Shown piece by piece: positions 1 to 8,796 of a stretch of DNA of 39,054 nt. The stretch lies in contig NZ_WIAQ01000028.1 of the NCBI RefSeq assembly GCF_009466385.1, forward strand, positions 1 to 39,054, written 5' to 3'. The stretch comes from Peribacillus tepidiphilus (lineage in GTDB: Bacteria; Bacillota; Bacilli; Bacillales; DSM-1321). How positions within the stretch are numbered: the first letter of the stretch is position 1; each line of letters starts with the position of its first letter. The notes below the pieces were generated by a model. That model was not told the origin of the DNA. It ran no database searches and saw only the letters and a list, made by a program, of their open reading frames with translations. Both the position numbers and the translations under genes were made by a program.

Positions 1-163
1 ACTTCCTTTATTTAGGGATTTAGTGTCGGTGTGGTAACCTCACTATTACCTAAATTTCAGGGGGTGGCAATTTTTTTGCTCAAAAAGCCCTCTAATATAG
101 GATTTACTAACCTATTTACTATAAAAGTTTTGACAATACGGATTGAAGTCAAGGAGGGTTCTA

Positions 164-907
164 ATGAAAGGTCAACAATCAAATTCTGGTGTTTACATAT
201 ACGCTGATTTCCGCGATAACCTCATCATTGATAGATATGATCCCATTTTTCAAAACATGAGAGCACAAAAAATTAATCATTTAAGAAGTGAAAACAGCGA
301 GGACGCAATTACTTGGAATGTCTTCCGAACAATGCAACAAATCGACCCCAAGATATGGCTCCCCAGATTATTTCAGATTTCTTTCAATGAACAATTACAA
401 CTTAACAGCGATATAGTCAAGGTCATACTTTGGAAATCTATTGAACCACCCAAATCGTTAGAAACAAAGGAAGGACCTTCAGAGGTTGATATCATAATAG
501 AAACTGAAGAGTTCGTATGGTCAATTGAAGCCAAATACAAAAGTGATATCAGTAAGAAAACAACCCATGATCCTAACCGAAACCAAATCATTCGTAATAT
601 AGATGTCGGCTCTCACTATGCTAAAAATAAAGACTTTTACTTTTCTCTTCTGATCTTGGATGAACAGTATTCACCCATTGGATTTTCACTTATTGAAAAA
701 TATATAAAATCGAAGGATTCAATATTAGATCATCTTCTTCATCGCAAGGGAACTGACCCATTAAACAATGTGAAAGAAATAGGCTTTTTAACTTGGGGAA
801 ATATCCGGCGAATTTTAGAAGAATGTGCACAGGTGGTTTCTCGAGATTATGAACGTTACGTTGCAAACCAAGCCATAGAATGGCTGGACCAAAAAGGGAT
901 CCTTTAA
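164..907 (+). CDS. PD-(D/E)XK nuclease-like protein
   Basis: The protein is about 247 residues with no signal peptide or membrane segment. An acidic patch, EVDIIIETEEFVWSIEAK, has the spacing of a PD-(D/E)XK nuclease core (Asp, a hydrophobic strand, then E-x-K), so a DNA-cleaving or DNA-binding role is inferred; I do not recognise a named family. The ATG at 164 is chosen because AAGGAGGG lies 5 bases upstream; the frame is open to a TTG at 143 that has no such site. It is the first gene of an accessory stretch that also holds an Mrr-like restriction pseudogene and a Wadjet operon, which fits a defence role. It could instead be a stand-alone hypothetical with a degenerate nuclease fold. Confidence 0.6.
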   Translation: MKGQQSNSGVYIYADFRDNLIIDRYDPIFQNMRAQKINHLRSENSEDAITWNVFRTMQQIDPKIWLPRLFQISFNEQLQLNSDIVKVILWKSIEPPKSLETKEGPSEVDIIIETEEFVWSIEAKYKSDISKKTTHDPNRNQIIRNIDVGSHYAKNKDFYFSLLILDEQYSPIGFSLIEKYIKSKDSILDHLLHRKGTDPLNNVKEIGFLTWGNIRRILEECAQVVSRDYERYVANQAIEWLDQKGIL

Positions 908-931
908 TTCTAATGAAAAGGAGTTCTGGAA

Positions 932-1130
932 ATGTCTTTTGATCAATTAGTTCGTTCATTCAAGTTTATATAATTGGCTTGGATACGGAAACCCTAATGG
1001 CTCCATTTGGTTCATGGGTATGGAGGAGGGAGGCGTTGAGATCTAGCGTGAAGGAATTGATACTCAAACACTTGAAAGTAGCCTTCAAATAAGGTCTAAT
1101 TTACCTTGGCAAAATTGGAGTGTGACGAAG
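932..1130 (+). pseudogene. Decayed gene fragment with a GYGNPNG / WFMGMEEGG motif
   Basis: A good ribosome binding site (AAAAGGAG) precedes an ATG at 932, but that frame stops after 13 codons at 971. One frame over, the sequence reads as coherent protein (LYNWLGYGNPNGSIWF, then MGMEEGGVEI) through an amber codon at 1044-1046 and on to about 1130, where it runs into the next gene. The frameshift near 955-965, the nonsense codon and the missing 3' part indicate a dead remnant. I recall similar GYGNP...GxEEGG segments at the N-terminus of uncharacterised bacterial proteins, but cannot give a function. Confidence 0.55.
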
Positions 1131-1145
1131 GTAGGAGGGATATAT

Positions 1146-2152
1146 ATGAGTAAAGCGTGGGTAGTTCGACCTTATCCCCATGGCATCAATAGAATCAAAG
1201 AATTTCTAACCAAAAAAGAAAACCAAGATGAAGGGAATGGGATTATTGCTATTGGTTGGCCTAATATTGGTGTTCTATCCAACAAATCAACCAAGGAAGA
1301 GATTAAGAAGGTACTATAAACTCACTATACATATTCGGCGCAAGCATTGGGACAAGCGGCTGGTACTATTTTTCGCTTTAAAGAGGAAATGGCCATCGGG
1401 GATTATGTCCTAGTACCAGATGGTCGGTTCGTGTATATAGGTAAAGTTGTTTCAGAGTATAAGTATGAGAGTACAGTTGACTCAAGCCAAGAGGGGTATC
1501 CTCATCAACGCTGGGTTGAGTGGGTATATGATAAAAGGGCAATTCCGAGAAAAATGTTAACGGGAAGAGTATTTGATTCATTGAAAGGTAAGAAATCATT
1601 ATTTTTAAAGCATTTTGAAGATATTGAGGAAAATGTTAAGAACAAGCGACACTACTTTTCACAACAAAATGATATTGCAATAAAAGATGAGTACCTGAAA
1701 AAACTGCAAAAGGGAGGTTTATTCGGGGTACATTCTAGTAGTTTTGAAGATGTTGTGTGTACAATACTATCCATATATTTTACAGGATTACGTCGTTTGG
1801 CAACTACAAGCAGTGACTTAGGGGACACAGATTTATATACTGAACTACCAGGTGATGTAAAAATTTGTGTTCAGGTTAAACATTTCTATCCAAAGGATGG
1901 AGATTTAAAAGAGTGGGTTGTTAAGCAACTCGCTGATTCAATGGAAGCAGGGGAGCACGGCATCATTGTTACAAGTGGGACAATAAGTGAAGGGGCAAGA
2001 AATGAGGCAGAGCGATATTTAACAAGGAACATAAGAAAATTGGTTTTATAAGTGGGGAAGAATTTGTTGACATACTGTTTGAAAACATAGATCAGTTGCC
2101 CGAATCATCATTGTTTTTCTTCGGATTGGCAAAGAAAGTTGTTTTTTTCTAA
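1146..2152 (+). pseudogene. Mrr-like restriction endonuclease, disrupted
   Basis: The start is an ATG at 1146 after AGGAGGGA. The N-terminal part (AWVVRPYPHGINRIKEFL, then GNGIIAIGWPNIG) and the part after the break (GQAAGTIFRF, then DYVLVPDGRFVYIGKV) look like a PUA/EVE-like modified-base or DNA-reading domain. The C-terminal part (FEDVVCTILSIYFTG, DTDLY, then VQVKHF) matches the Mrr catalytic core with its D and Q-x-K residues. An in-frame TAA at 1317-1319 splits the two halves. A single missing base near 2050 moves the natural C-terminus (ISGEEFVDILFENIDQLP) into another frame, ending at 2152. If functional, it would be a restriction enzyme for modified or foreign DNA. A partial protein from the ATG at 1347 is conceivable but lacks the N-terminal domain start. 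Confidence 0.7.
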
Positions 2153-2255
2153 GACTCATATAGTTATAAGGCAGAATAAGTTGGAGGAGTTAAATATTAA
2201 AAGTTTATTATTTCAGTTCGAATCTGTCCTTCAACCATTTTAAAGGAGGATCAAA

Positions 2256-2624
2256 ATGGAAAAAATAGTAGAGGTCGATCAGTTTACAGGTCCGTGCTAT
2301 AGCGAAGGAATTATTGTTTTCTATCGTAATGGGGAAACTGTTCCTTTTGGGAAAAAGGAGAAGAAAAGTTACGTTTATCACTTCGATATGGAGGATATTG
2401 ATGAACTGGCATTACAATATCCTGAGTATATTCCAAGTTTTAATAAGAAAATTTACAAGTCAAGGACTACTTGGGGATACGATGTAGAAAAAGGGCTGTG
2501 TAAATTAATGATTGAAAATAAATTGTCTTTGTACAGAGATTACCAAGGGGAGAGAATAAAGATATCGTACAGATGGGTTGGTCCTGAGTGGAATCCGTTA
2601 ACAAGGCCTACTCGGCGAAACTAA
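2256..2624 (+). CDS. Hypothetical protein, 122 residues
   Basis: An ATG follows a strong AAAGGAGG site, and the frame ends cleanly before an AT-rich spacer. The protein is rich in Tyr, Lys and Glu, has no signal peptide or transmembrane segment, and carries a basic tail (RPTRRN). I recognise no domain. It sits between a dead Mrr gene and a possible recombinase remnant, so it may be accessory cargo. The good ribosome binding site and intact frame argue that it is expressed. Confidence 0.55.
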   Translation: MEKIVEVDQFTGPCYSEGIIVFYRNGETVPFGKKEKKSYVYHFDMEDIDELALQYPEYIPSFNKKIYKSRTTWGYDVEKGLCKLMIENKLSLYRDYQGERIKISYRWVGPEWNPLTRPTRRN

Positions 2625-2662
2625 ACAACAAATATAAAATACATAAAAAATTATTCACCTAA

Positions 2663-2860
2663 CTTCTAAAAGATGTATTCGAGTATTACGATTCATTGGA
2701 AAACGAGGAACGATTGAAACGAATCCAAGAATACAAATCTATCCTAAAGGAAGATGACTTGGATCCATCACAACTTAACAGAGGTTTAAAGCAAATCATT
2801 CATAAAGTGAAGTACGTTCCAAAATGTGATTACATTACTATAGATATCGCTTTCTTGTAA
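2663..2860 (+). pseudogene. Possible C-terminal remnant of a large serine recombinase
   Basis: An open frame without a start codon runs from 2663 to a TAA at 2858-2860. It reads with protein-like composition: a helical, charged segment (DSLENEERLKRIQEYKSI) followed by LNRGLKQIIHKVKYV and TIDIAFL. The ending resembles the short beta-rich tails of large serine recombinases. The similarity is from memory and weak. With no start and no upstream partner it can only be a fragment. Confidence 0.35.
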
Positions 2861-3060
2861 TGTGTGAGATTAAGCCAAGTGGCGGCACTCGGATTTTTTA
2901 TATCTATATTTTCTATTTTTATCAAGAAAGTGCATAGGATACCGCTTCTGGCATGATTAAAATGATGATCATCCCTCGTGTTATCCACGAAAATAAGGCA
3001 TCTAAACCTATATGTATGCGATATATATAAAATGTAGAAAACAACATAAGGAGGAGAATG

Positions 3061-4023
3061 ATGAGAGAGTTCCTGATTCAAGGGATAGCAACAGTTCGTT
3101 TCAATTCAAACATCCCGTCATTTAACATCGAAGAGATGCGCAAGGGCAGAGACGAACAAGAAGCACTCGCTTCCTACCTACGAGACTGCGAAAAAAAAAT
3201 TAATGTACCGGCAGATAAATTATTCGTTCAAGTCCTTATCCGACCTACAGGAAGGAATTCTACAATGGTTTTTGATGAACAAGCCAAGGAAATTCCGTAT
3301 AACCGTGGGATTATTTCGCGTTTTCGGGTTCGCTTTCATCTTTCGGAGACCGAAGATGAGTTAAAGAGATACGGGGATGATTTTGCAGGGTTTGTGCAGC
3401 ATAGAAAAGAAGCAGGAAAACCTTTTCGAGAAGAGAGTATTGAGAAAATGAGGGAAAAATATCAAACCCAGTTGTGTCTGATTCGATCAGGTGCTATCAA
3501 GCCGCTTGACTATAAAATTAAAAGAGAAGGCAAACGAGAACCAATTGAGGTTGTGAGTGAGCGGGCAGCCAACTATCTGCGCTTATTTGGATTTCGTGTC
3601 GAGAAAAAAGGAAAAACCTATCACGTTCAAGCGCTTCCTTCTCAAAATTTCCTTTATGCCAAAGCGCTTTCCGAGGAATTAGATCCACTCGGACTGATTT
3701 TGTTTTTTGAGTGGAAGATGCAAGAGCGGGAGATGGAAATCGAACCGGCTTATCGTTTCCTAGGTTATGTAATGGACGGACACCAAGACGAGCACCTAAA
3801 AGCCCTGCAAGAGAAGAATCTGGAAGTCTATTTGCAAAAAGACGATGTTGGAGTGCCAATGCTTTATGTGGCAAAAGAAGATGAGATGCAAGCCAAGACC
3901 CTGTTGTATGAGCGAAACGCAAGACTAACGGATGATTATACCGATCCGTTTTTGTATGAATATGACTCCGCCCCCTTAGGCGAAATGTACTATCACAATT
4001 TGGATAATATGTTTGAAAAATAA
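3061..4023 (+). CDS. Hypothetical protein, about 320 residues
   Basis: The gene starts at ATG 3061 (or the adjacent ATG at 3058) behind AAGGAGGAG; the spacing favours 3061. It is a soluble protein with many charged residues. The N-terminal segment REFLIQGIATVRFNSNIPSF looks like a beta strand start, and the middle (residues about 95-145) is strongly helical and basic. I recognise no catalytic motif or named family. A perfect-stem terminator lies directly after the stop, so it is probably transcribed alone. An upstream spacer of about 200 bases could hold its promoter. Confidence 0.6.
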   Translation: MREFLIQGIATVRFNSNIPSFNIEEMRKGRDEQEALASYLRDCEKKINVPADKLFVQVLIRPTGRNSTMVFDEQAKEIPYNRGIISRFRVRFHLSETEDELKRYGDDFAGFVQHRKEAGKPFREESIEKMREKYQTQLCLIRSGAIKPLDYKIKREGKREPIEVVSERAANYLRLFGFRVEKKGKTYHVQALPSQNFLYAKALSEELDPLGLILFFEWKMQEREMEIEPAYRFLGYVMDGHQDEHLKALQEKNLEVYLQKDDVGVPMLYVAKEDEMQAKTLLYERNARLTDDYTDPFLYEYDSAPLGEMYYHNLDNMFEK

Positions 4024-4024
4024 A

Positions 4025-4067
4025 AAGAGGGTGTTCCAAAAAGTGATCACTTTTGGGACACCCTCTT
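4025..4067 (+). terminator. Rho-independent terminator after the 320-residue gene
   Basis: AAGAGGGTGT at 4025-4034 pairs with ACACCCTCTT at 4058-4067, and the stem continues inward through CCAAAAGTGATCACTTTTGG. The stem is long and nearly perfect, and is followed by a T-rich stretch. Confidence 0.75.
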
Positions 4068-4358
4068 ACTTTGCTTTTGTTTGTAAAAAATAAGAAACCT
4101 GTTCTCCATTTGGAATAATCGCTTATAACAAAATAATAACTTGAGATTACTTTGTTAGGTGTATTTTTACGGAAACGATTGGTAAAATATACATGAACGT
4201 ATATTCCAAGCAAATGCTTTTATACGGTCTGATCGACAACCATTCAAGCGAAAAGGAAGAAGTGTTCTAACATTTGATAAAAGGGAGTGTTACATAATTA
4301 AAGAATATCTTGAACGTGAACGTTATAACGAAAAATACAATTGGTTAGTCATGTCTAA

Positions 4359-4478
4359 AAGCCATATTTAAAGCAAAACGAAACCAACCCTGTAAACTGG
4401 CTGGAATGGTCGCCAGAAGCATTTCAAAAAGCAAAAAGAGAAGGCAAGCCCGTATTCTTGTCCATCGGCTACTCCTAG
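4359..4478 (+). pseudogene. Fragment of a YyaL-type thioredoxin-domain protein
   Basis: The frame 4359-4478 reads [18 protein letters not shown], then [21 protein letters not shown], and stops at TAG. This is the unmistakable N-terminal signature of the YyaL / spermatogenesis-associated-protein-20-like family. Intact members have several hundred residues and continue directly into a C-x-x-C motif that is absent here. Only about 40 codons remain, with no start codon in frame. The flanks from 4080 to 4860 show no other gene. Confidence 0.7.
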
Positions 4479-4867
4479 CCCTCGAATAGGGGGCTTGGAA
4501 TAGAAATACGCAGAAGAATTGGAGTATTAGTCTACATGTCATTGATGGCATGTTGGTATAATCATCCTAAGTCAAATCCCCTTATGAAAGTATTTTAACA
4601 TATTATGAAACATCATGTTGCTACAAATTAGTTTATTAACTCCTATTTGCTCTCTCGAGGTTAGGACAGGTACATGTTTTGCGACACCCTATCGGATGAG
4701 GATTCAATTCATAAATTTTCCTCTTTAATTTTTTATTCTCTATGATAAAGTAACCATACCCATGTTGTATTTAGTAAATGAAATAGCAGCGCGAATCAAT
4801 GTAGCATAAGAGGTGCTTTCGTTTTTGCATGAATATATTTGGATTTGAAAAAAGAGGCTGAATTCGT

Positions 4868-5179
4868 ATGACCAAGATGTTGAAAAGGCATATTTTATTA
4901 ACATTGTTTTGGGTAATTCTCATATTTTCTGTTTTCGCACAAATATCAGACCAACTTATTATGTGGTTAAATCCAAACGCAGTTTCAATTTGGGATGAAA
5001 GATTGTGGTTTACTTTGATTCCTGTTCTGTTTAATTATTTATTGTTGTTATTTTTGTTTAAGAAAATAACAATAAATCGGTCTGTATTTCTTTTTTGTTT
5101 TGTAATCAATACACTTTTCTTCCTCTACTATTTTTATTGTCAATATATTTGGAATGTAGGTGAATGGAAATTGTTTTAA
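4868..5179 (+). CDS. Small integral membrane protein, 103 residues
   Basis: Three hydrophobic segments are visible, at about residues 8-26, 46-66 and 73-92, separated by short charged loops. There is an AAGAGG-type site before the ATG and a terminator hairpin just after the stop. No family is recognised. It lies upstream of the Wadjet operon but is separated from it by a terminator, so a functional link is not supported. Confidence 0.5.
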   Translation: MTKMLKRHILLTLFWVILIFSVFAQISDQLIMWLNPNAVSIWDERLWFTLIPVLFNYLLLLFLFKKITINRSVFLFCFVINTLFFLYYFYCQYIWNVGEWKLF

Positions 5180-5211
5180 GTATGTTAAAAAATCATTTTG
5201 TCAACAGTCTG

Positions 5212-5242
5212 AAAAGACCGATTTATTTTGGTCTTTTTCTTT
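5212..5242 (+). terminator. Rho-independent terminator between the small membrane gene and jetD
   Basis: AAAAGACC at 5212-5219 pairs with GGTCTTTT at 5230-5237 and is followed by a T-rich tract. It insulates the Wadjet operon from upstream transcription. Confidence 0.65.
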
Positions 5243-5399
5243 TTGTATAAAAATCAACATTTTTGAACAGAGCCTGTCAAATAAACGATTTAAAGCAGAA
5301 AAGTTATCTGAATCTTTTGTGTATTACATAACTGGGGTGTATATAAAAATATGTTTTTGTCTAAAACAGAAATTAAAGACTATAAAAAGGTTGGTTGTT

Positions 5400-6536
5400 G
5401 TGAGCAAAATTAAAAGAATTATTCGTGAAATACTTCGGGAACAACAAGAAAAGCAAGGGGGTGCCAAAAAGAAAATAGATATTGAAGAGTTAGAAACTAG
5501 TGTTATCAAAAATGTAGGCTCGTTTGAAGAATATCAGGATTTGGGTGGCTATCGTGAGTTTTATCATTCTTACTTGAGTTTAGTTAATGAATTCAAGTTA
5601 ACTCCTGTTAAAAGTAACAGCAACACTATTGAAAAGAAGTTAAATCTTAAACGTTTTTGGTGGCTGGAACCTATATACAATAAGAATCGGTGGAGTCCAG
5701 ATACCATCATTAAACTATCTACGGTTTTAAATATAGATTTTTATTTACGAAATAAAAAGTATCAAACAGAAAAAGAATTAATAAAAATAGAAGTCATCTA
5801 TAACTATATGAAACAGTTTCAACCGAAAGAAACGATTTGTAGAGAAGAGAGGTCTCTTATGATATTTAATCATTTAGAACATTTATTGGAAGGAATAGAA
5901 GCCGAAAAATACTTGGCGAGCAGAGAAGGAAAGTTGCTCCTTAAGCGTTTGCAACTAGACGAAAACCAGTTAGGGTACGAAGTAGTCAAAGAACCTTTTA
6001 TCTATTGGGAGAATGATAAAGTTCCTAAACACCATCAACAAGAAGTATTGATTGTAGAGGGATTAGCGACTTTTCATACACTTAAAAAAATACTAAAAAG
6101 AGGAATAGCATGGCATCTCGGTCCCATACCAGCTTTATTAATATGGGGAGCGGGACGGAGAATCGAAGGTACGATTTCGTATTTAGAAGACATTGTTGAA
6201 AAACCAGAAGAATTAACCATAAGATATGCCGGAGATATCGATTACGAAGGATTCGATATTTTATATAACTTAAAAAAGAAAAACAAACATTTATCGTTAC
6301 ATATGGCTACTGAATTTTATCGGTTTCTTTGTTCGTTCGGTGAAGAATATGCTCACACTATCAATAGAGACCAGTTTCGTAGAGACGAACTATTGAATTT
6401 TATTCAAAACGACCTGAAGGATGACCCACAAACGTTCCAAGTGATTAAACAGTTATGGGAAAAGAGATTACGTATCCCACAAGAGCTAATCAACATCGAA
6501 ACACTTGCTATGAAAGGGTGGTTATCTCATGATTAA
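5400..6536 (+). CDS. jetD: Wadjet JetD-like Toprim nuclease subunit
   Basis: The protein has about 378 residues from a GTG at 5400, which follows AAAAGG by 9 bases; the frame is open further upstream, but that part reads as non-coding and crosses the terminator. The C-terminal half is a Toprim-like domain: Glu220 in LIVEGLATF and the D-x-D-x-x-G motif GDIDYEGF (Asp279, Asp281, Gly284), the metal-binding acidic set of topoisomerase-VI-like JetD nucleases. The N-terminal half is basic and probably winged-helix. In known Wadjet systems JetD cleaves plasmid DNA after the SMC complex has extruded it. Its last 8 bases overlap jetA, so the two are translationally coupled. Confidence 0.75.
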   Translation: MSKIKRIIREILREQQEKQGGAKKKIDIEELETSVIKNVGSFEEYQDLGGYREFYHSYLSLVNEFKLTPVKSNSNTIEKKLNLKRFWWLEPIYNKNRWSPDTIIKLSTVLNIDFYLRNKKYQTEKELIKIEVIYNYMKQFQPKETICREERSLMIFNHLEHLLEGIEAEKYLASREGKLLLKRLQLDENQLGYEVVKEPFIYWENDKVPKHHQQEVLIVEGLATFHTLKKILKRGIAWHLGPIPALLIWGAGRRIEGTISYLEDIVEKPEELTIRYAGDIDYEGFDILYNLKKKNKHLSLHMATEFYRFLCSFGEEYAHTINRDQFRRDELLNFIQNDLKDDPQTFQVIKQLWEKRLRIPQELINIETLAMKGWLSHD

Positions 6537-8037
6537 TAAACCACTTCAAGCCGCCCTTGAAGGAATAGGAAAACGTCACATCAGTCTAATTCCAACATGG
6601 CTCTTAGGAACAGGTGCGCAATTTGGCGGTTTGACTCCATATTCAAGGATGATTGCTTTCACATTGCTTGTGACCGTATTCTTTCAAGAATTATTCGATG
6701 ATCCCAAACGAACGAGGGAAGATTTGATTGCTACTACTATGGAAATATGTCGTTCTATGTTTCTTTCTTGTTCTTATGAAGAAGCCGAAAAAATAGTAGA
6801 TAGTATGCTCTGGAGCGAAAGTAAACACTTTCAGTTCGCTTTCGAAGATGTGTATTTCGACGAAAAAAAACGCTCATGGGAAAAGTTTCGTTTTCAATAT
6901 TTCGTCCTAGAAAAAATGGACGATTATGATGTCTCGCAACAAATCTATAAATTATCCGAAAAAGCGCAAGAAATTGTGTTGAAGTCTCATGAAATCATAG
7001 AAGAAATGGATATTTCCATTCAACAATTAGTCGCAGAGATGTTAATCAAAAGAGGTAATCTCACCAGAGCCTTACGAATGTTGGATGCACTGGATTTCCG
7101 TGTTCGTAATTTGATTAACGAAGAAAAAGAACATAAAGAAGACTTAATTCGAAATCCTAAGCGAGCCATTTTGCAAAAACAAAACCGTTGGGGAACTCAG
7201 TTAGATAAAATCAAACAACAGTTTAATGATGAATTAGCAAGATATTCTCAGATGCAAAGAATATTGAATCGTCTTGAAATTTTAGAAGAACAACGTGGTG
7301 TGTATTTGCAGTTAACCAGAAGAATCATGAAAACGAGTTCTTATCATGATGAATTAGCTAAGCTCGTGATAGAAAATATCCGGTTAGAAATGCAAATCAT
7401 GAACAGTCAATTTTCAGCGATGTGGATGGCGAACGGAACCTCTTTCCGCAAAACGGTTTGGGAAGAATCTATCCTACCATTGGGATTTGCTCATCCTGAT
7501 GACATGTTTGATTTAGTAGAATCTATACTTTCTCCGAACAAACCTTTCCTAATGCCTTTGGAATGGGGGATTGAAGAACAAACTGTTTTAAGCAGAGAAA
7601 TAAAATTTGTTTCAGGAAATGCTGAAAAGGAGAAAGAGTCATTAGAACCTGTTGGTCTCGATTGGGATACTATTGTTTCACTGTGGAAACCTGTTTTCCT
7701 TGAATTGATGGATAAAGGGGAAGTCTCTATCGATTGGATAAAGAAACTTGATGAGTTTACATTGGCTCGTTGGGTGGAAAATAAAGAAGCTTTTGATTTT
7801 TGGATAGCGTTGGGTTCTTTGGAAAGACCGCTTCACATAACTGACGAACTACTAGGTGATACAACTGATACAGTTATCGAATTATTGAATGAATTAATGG
7901 TGCGTGAAGAAAAATTTAAAGCATTAATCGGCAAAGTTATCGCACCAAAATTGATGGACATTGATGAAGAAATTCGCACCAAGAAAGTAGAAGTTAGTAG
8001 GTATGTGATTACATTAAAGGAGGAAAATGAAAAATGA
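6529..8037 (+). CDS. jetA: Wadjet JetA-like (MukF/kleisin-type) subunit
   Basis: A 502-residue soluble protein starting with an ATG inside the end of jetD. Segments around residues 140-290 are long, charged helices (MLDALDFRVRNLINEEKEHK and onward), as expected of a kleisin-like bridge; the C-terminal part contains compact helices. It has no enzyme motif. The assignment rests on its position between the Toprim and MukE-like genes, its size and its helical make-up rather than a single signature. In Wadjet complexes this subunit links the ATPase heads and recruits the small subunit and nuclease. It overlaps jetB by ATGA. Confidence 0.65.
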   Translation: MINKPLQAALEGIGKRHISLIPTWLLGTGAQFGGLTPYSRMIAFTLLVTVFFQELFDDPKRTREDLIATTMEICRSMFLSCSYEEAEKIVDSMLWSESKHFQFAFEDVYFDEKKRSWEKFRFQYFVLEKMDDYDVSQQIYKLSEKAQEIVLKSHEIIEEMDISIQQLVAEMLIKRGNLTRALRMLDALDFRVRNLINEEKEHKEDLIRNPKRAILQKQNRWGTQLDKIKQQFNDELARYSQMQRILNRLEILEEQRGVYLQLTRRIMKTSSYHDELAKLVIENIRLEMQIMNSQFSAMWMANGTSFRKTVWEESILPLGFAHPDDMFDLVESILSPNKPFLMPLEWGIEEQTVLSREIKFVSGNAEKEKESLEPVGLDWDTIVSLWKPVFLELMDKGEVSIDWIKKLDEFTLARWVENKEAFDFWIALGSLERPLHITDELLGDTTDTVIELLNELMVREEKFKALIGKVIAPKLMDIDEEIRTKKVEVSRYVITLKEENEK

Positions 8038-8795
8038 CCCAAAGGGAAGTCCAGAGTAAAGCAGCCAAGTTATATTTTACATTGCTTCAAAAACGATATT
8101 TACGAAGTGACGATGAATTGGTTCTCCCTTACATTGAATCACAAGATGTGCGTGAATGTATAAAAGTTTTAGCCGACATGTCCGGTGTTCGTATTGTGAA
8201 AAAGGAAAAATACATTCATATGTTAGTCAAACCTAATGGTGGAGTGTATAGTACGAATTTATCGGACCTACGAAAAAATGTTAACTCCTATGAATCGAAA
8301 GTGGATTTATACCTTATGGGTGTCATTTGGATGGTGATATTTTCGGAGGCTGACTCGGAATTAGCAACGCGTGTTTCGTGGGAAAACGAAGGTATTTCTT
8401 ATCACAAATTAGAAGAATTGACGACAAAAGTTTTGCACAAGTGGAAAGAAATCGACAAAGAACAAGACGGACGTTTTTCTAGAGAATGGTCCTTGGCTGT
8501 AAATGAAATGTACCAGAAGTGGAATGTTCTCCATCTTTCAAAGCAAAAGAATGGACGGATCATTTATACCAAAGGTTCTAAATTTGGATTAATAGATGCG
8601 GCTATGAGAGAACTAGAAAAAGAAAAAATGGTCTTTCTCAGAAAACTAAGTAATACAACGATTGTGACCCCTACCGATGTGTTTTATGAGAGGCTTCAAA
8701 TTCGATTCGGTCAATTGTCGTCGTATCAAAATCGATATGAAATGATTAAAAATCTAATAGATGATATTAAATATTCTGATGAGGTAGGTGCTTAA
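8034..8795 (+). CDS. jetB: Wadjet JetB-like (MukE-type) subunit
   Basis: A 253-residue soluble protein whose ATG overlaps the jetA stop codon. The N-terminal helical segment and the later LEELTTKVLHKWKEID region are consistent with winged-helix domains of MukE-like subunits. No catalytic motif is visible. It is called by context: a roughly 250-residue gene between the kleisin-like gene and the SMC-like gene is the usual place and size of JetB. Its end overlaps or abuts the next gene. Confidence 0.65.
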   Translation: MTQREVQSKAAKLYFTLLQKRYLRSDDELVLPYIESQDVRECIKVLADMSGVRIVKKEKYIHMLVKPNGGVYSTNLSDLRKNVNSYESKVDLYLMGVIWMVIFSEADSELATRVSWENEGISYHKLEELTTKVLHKWKEIDKEQDGRFSREWSLAVNEMYQKWNVLHLSKQKNGRIIYTKGSKFGLIDAAMRELEKEKMVFLRKLSNTTIVTPTDVFYERLQIRFGQLSSYQNRYEMIKNLIDDIKYSDEVGA

Positions 8796-8796
8796 C

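Noticed and set aside
128-160. TTGACA upstream of the first gene as a promoter
   Set aside because: No -10 hexamer occurs at the right distance; that position is occupied by the ribosome binding site.
3518-4213. Minus-strand ORF of 231 residues overlapping the 320-residue gene
   Set aside because: The plus-strand gene has a strong start site, coherent composition and its own terminator; the antisense frame has no start site and a basic, shadow-like composition.
4868-5179. Small membrane protein as a fifth Wadjet gene
   Set aside because: A terminator at 5212-5242 separates it from jetD, and Wadjet systems have no known membrane subunit.
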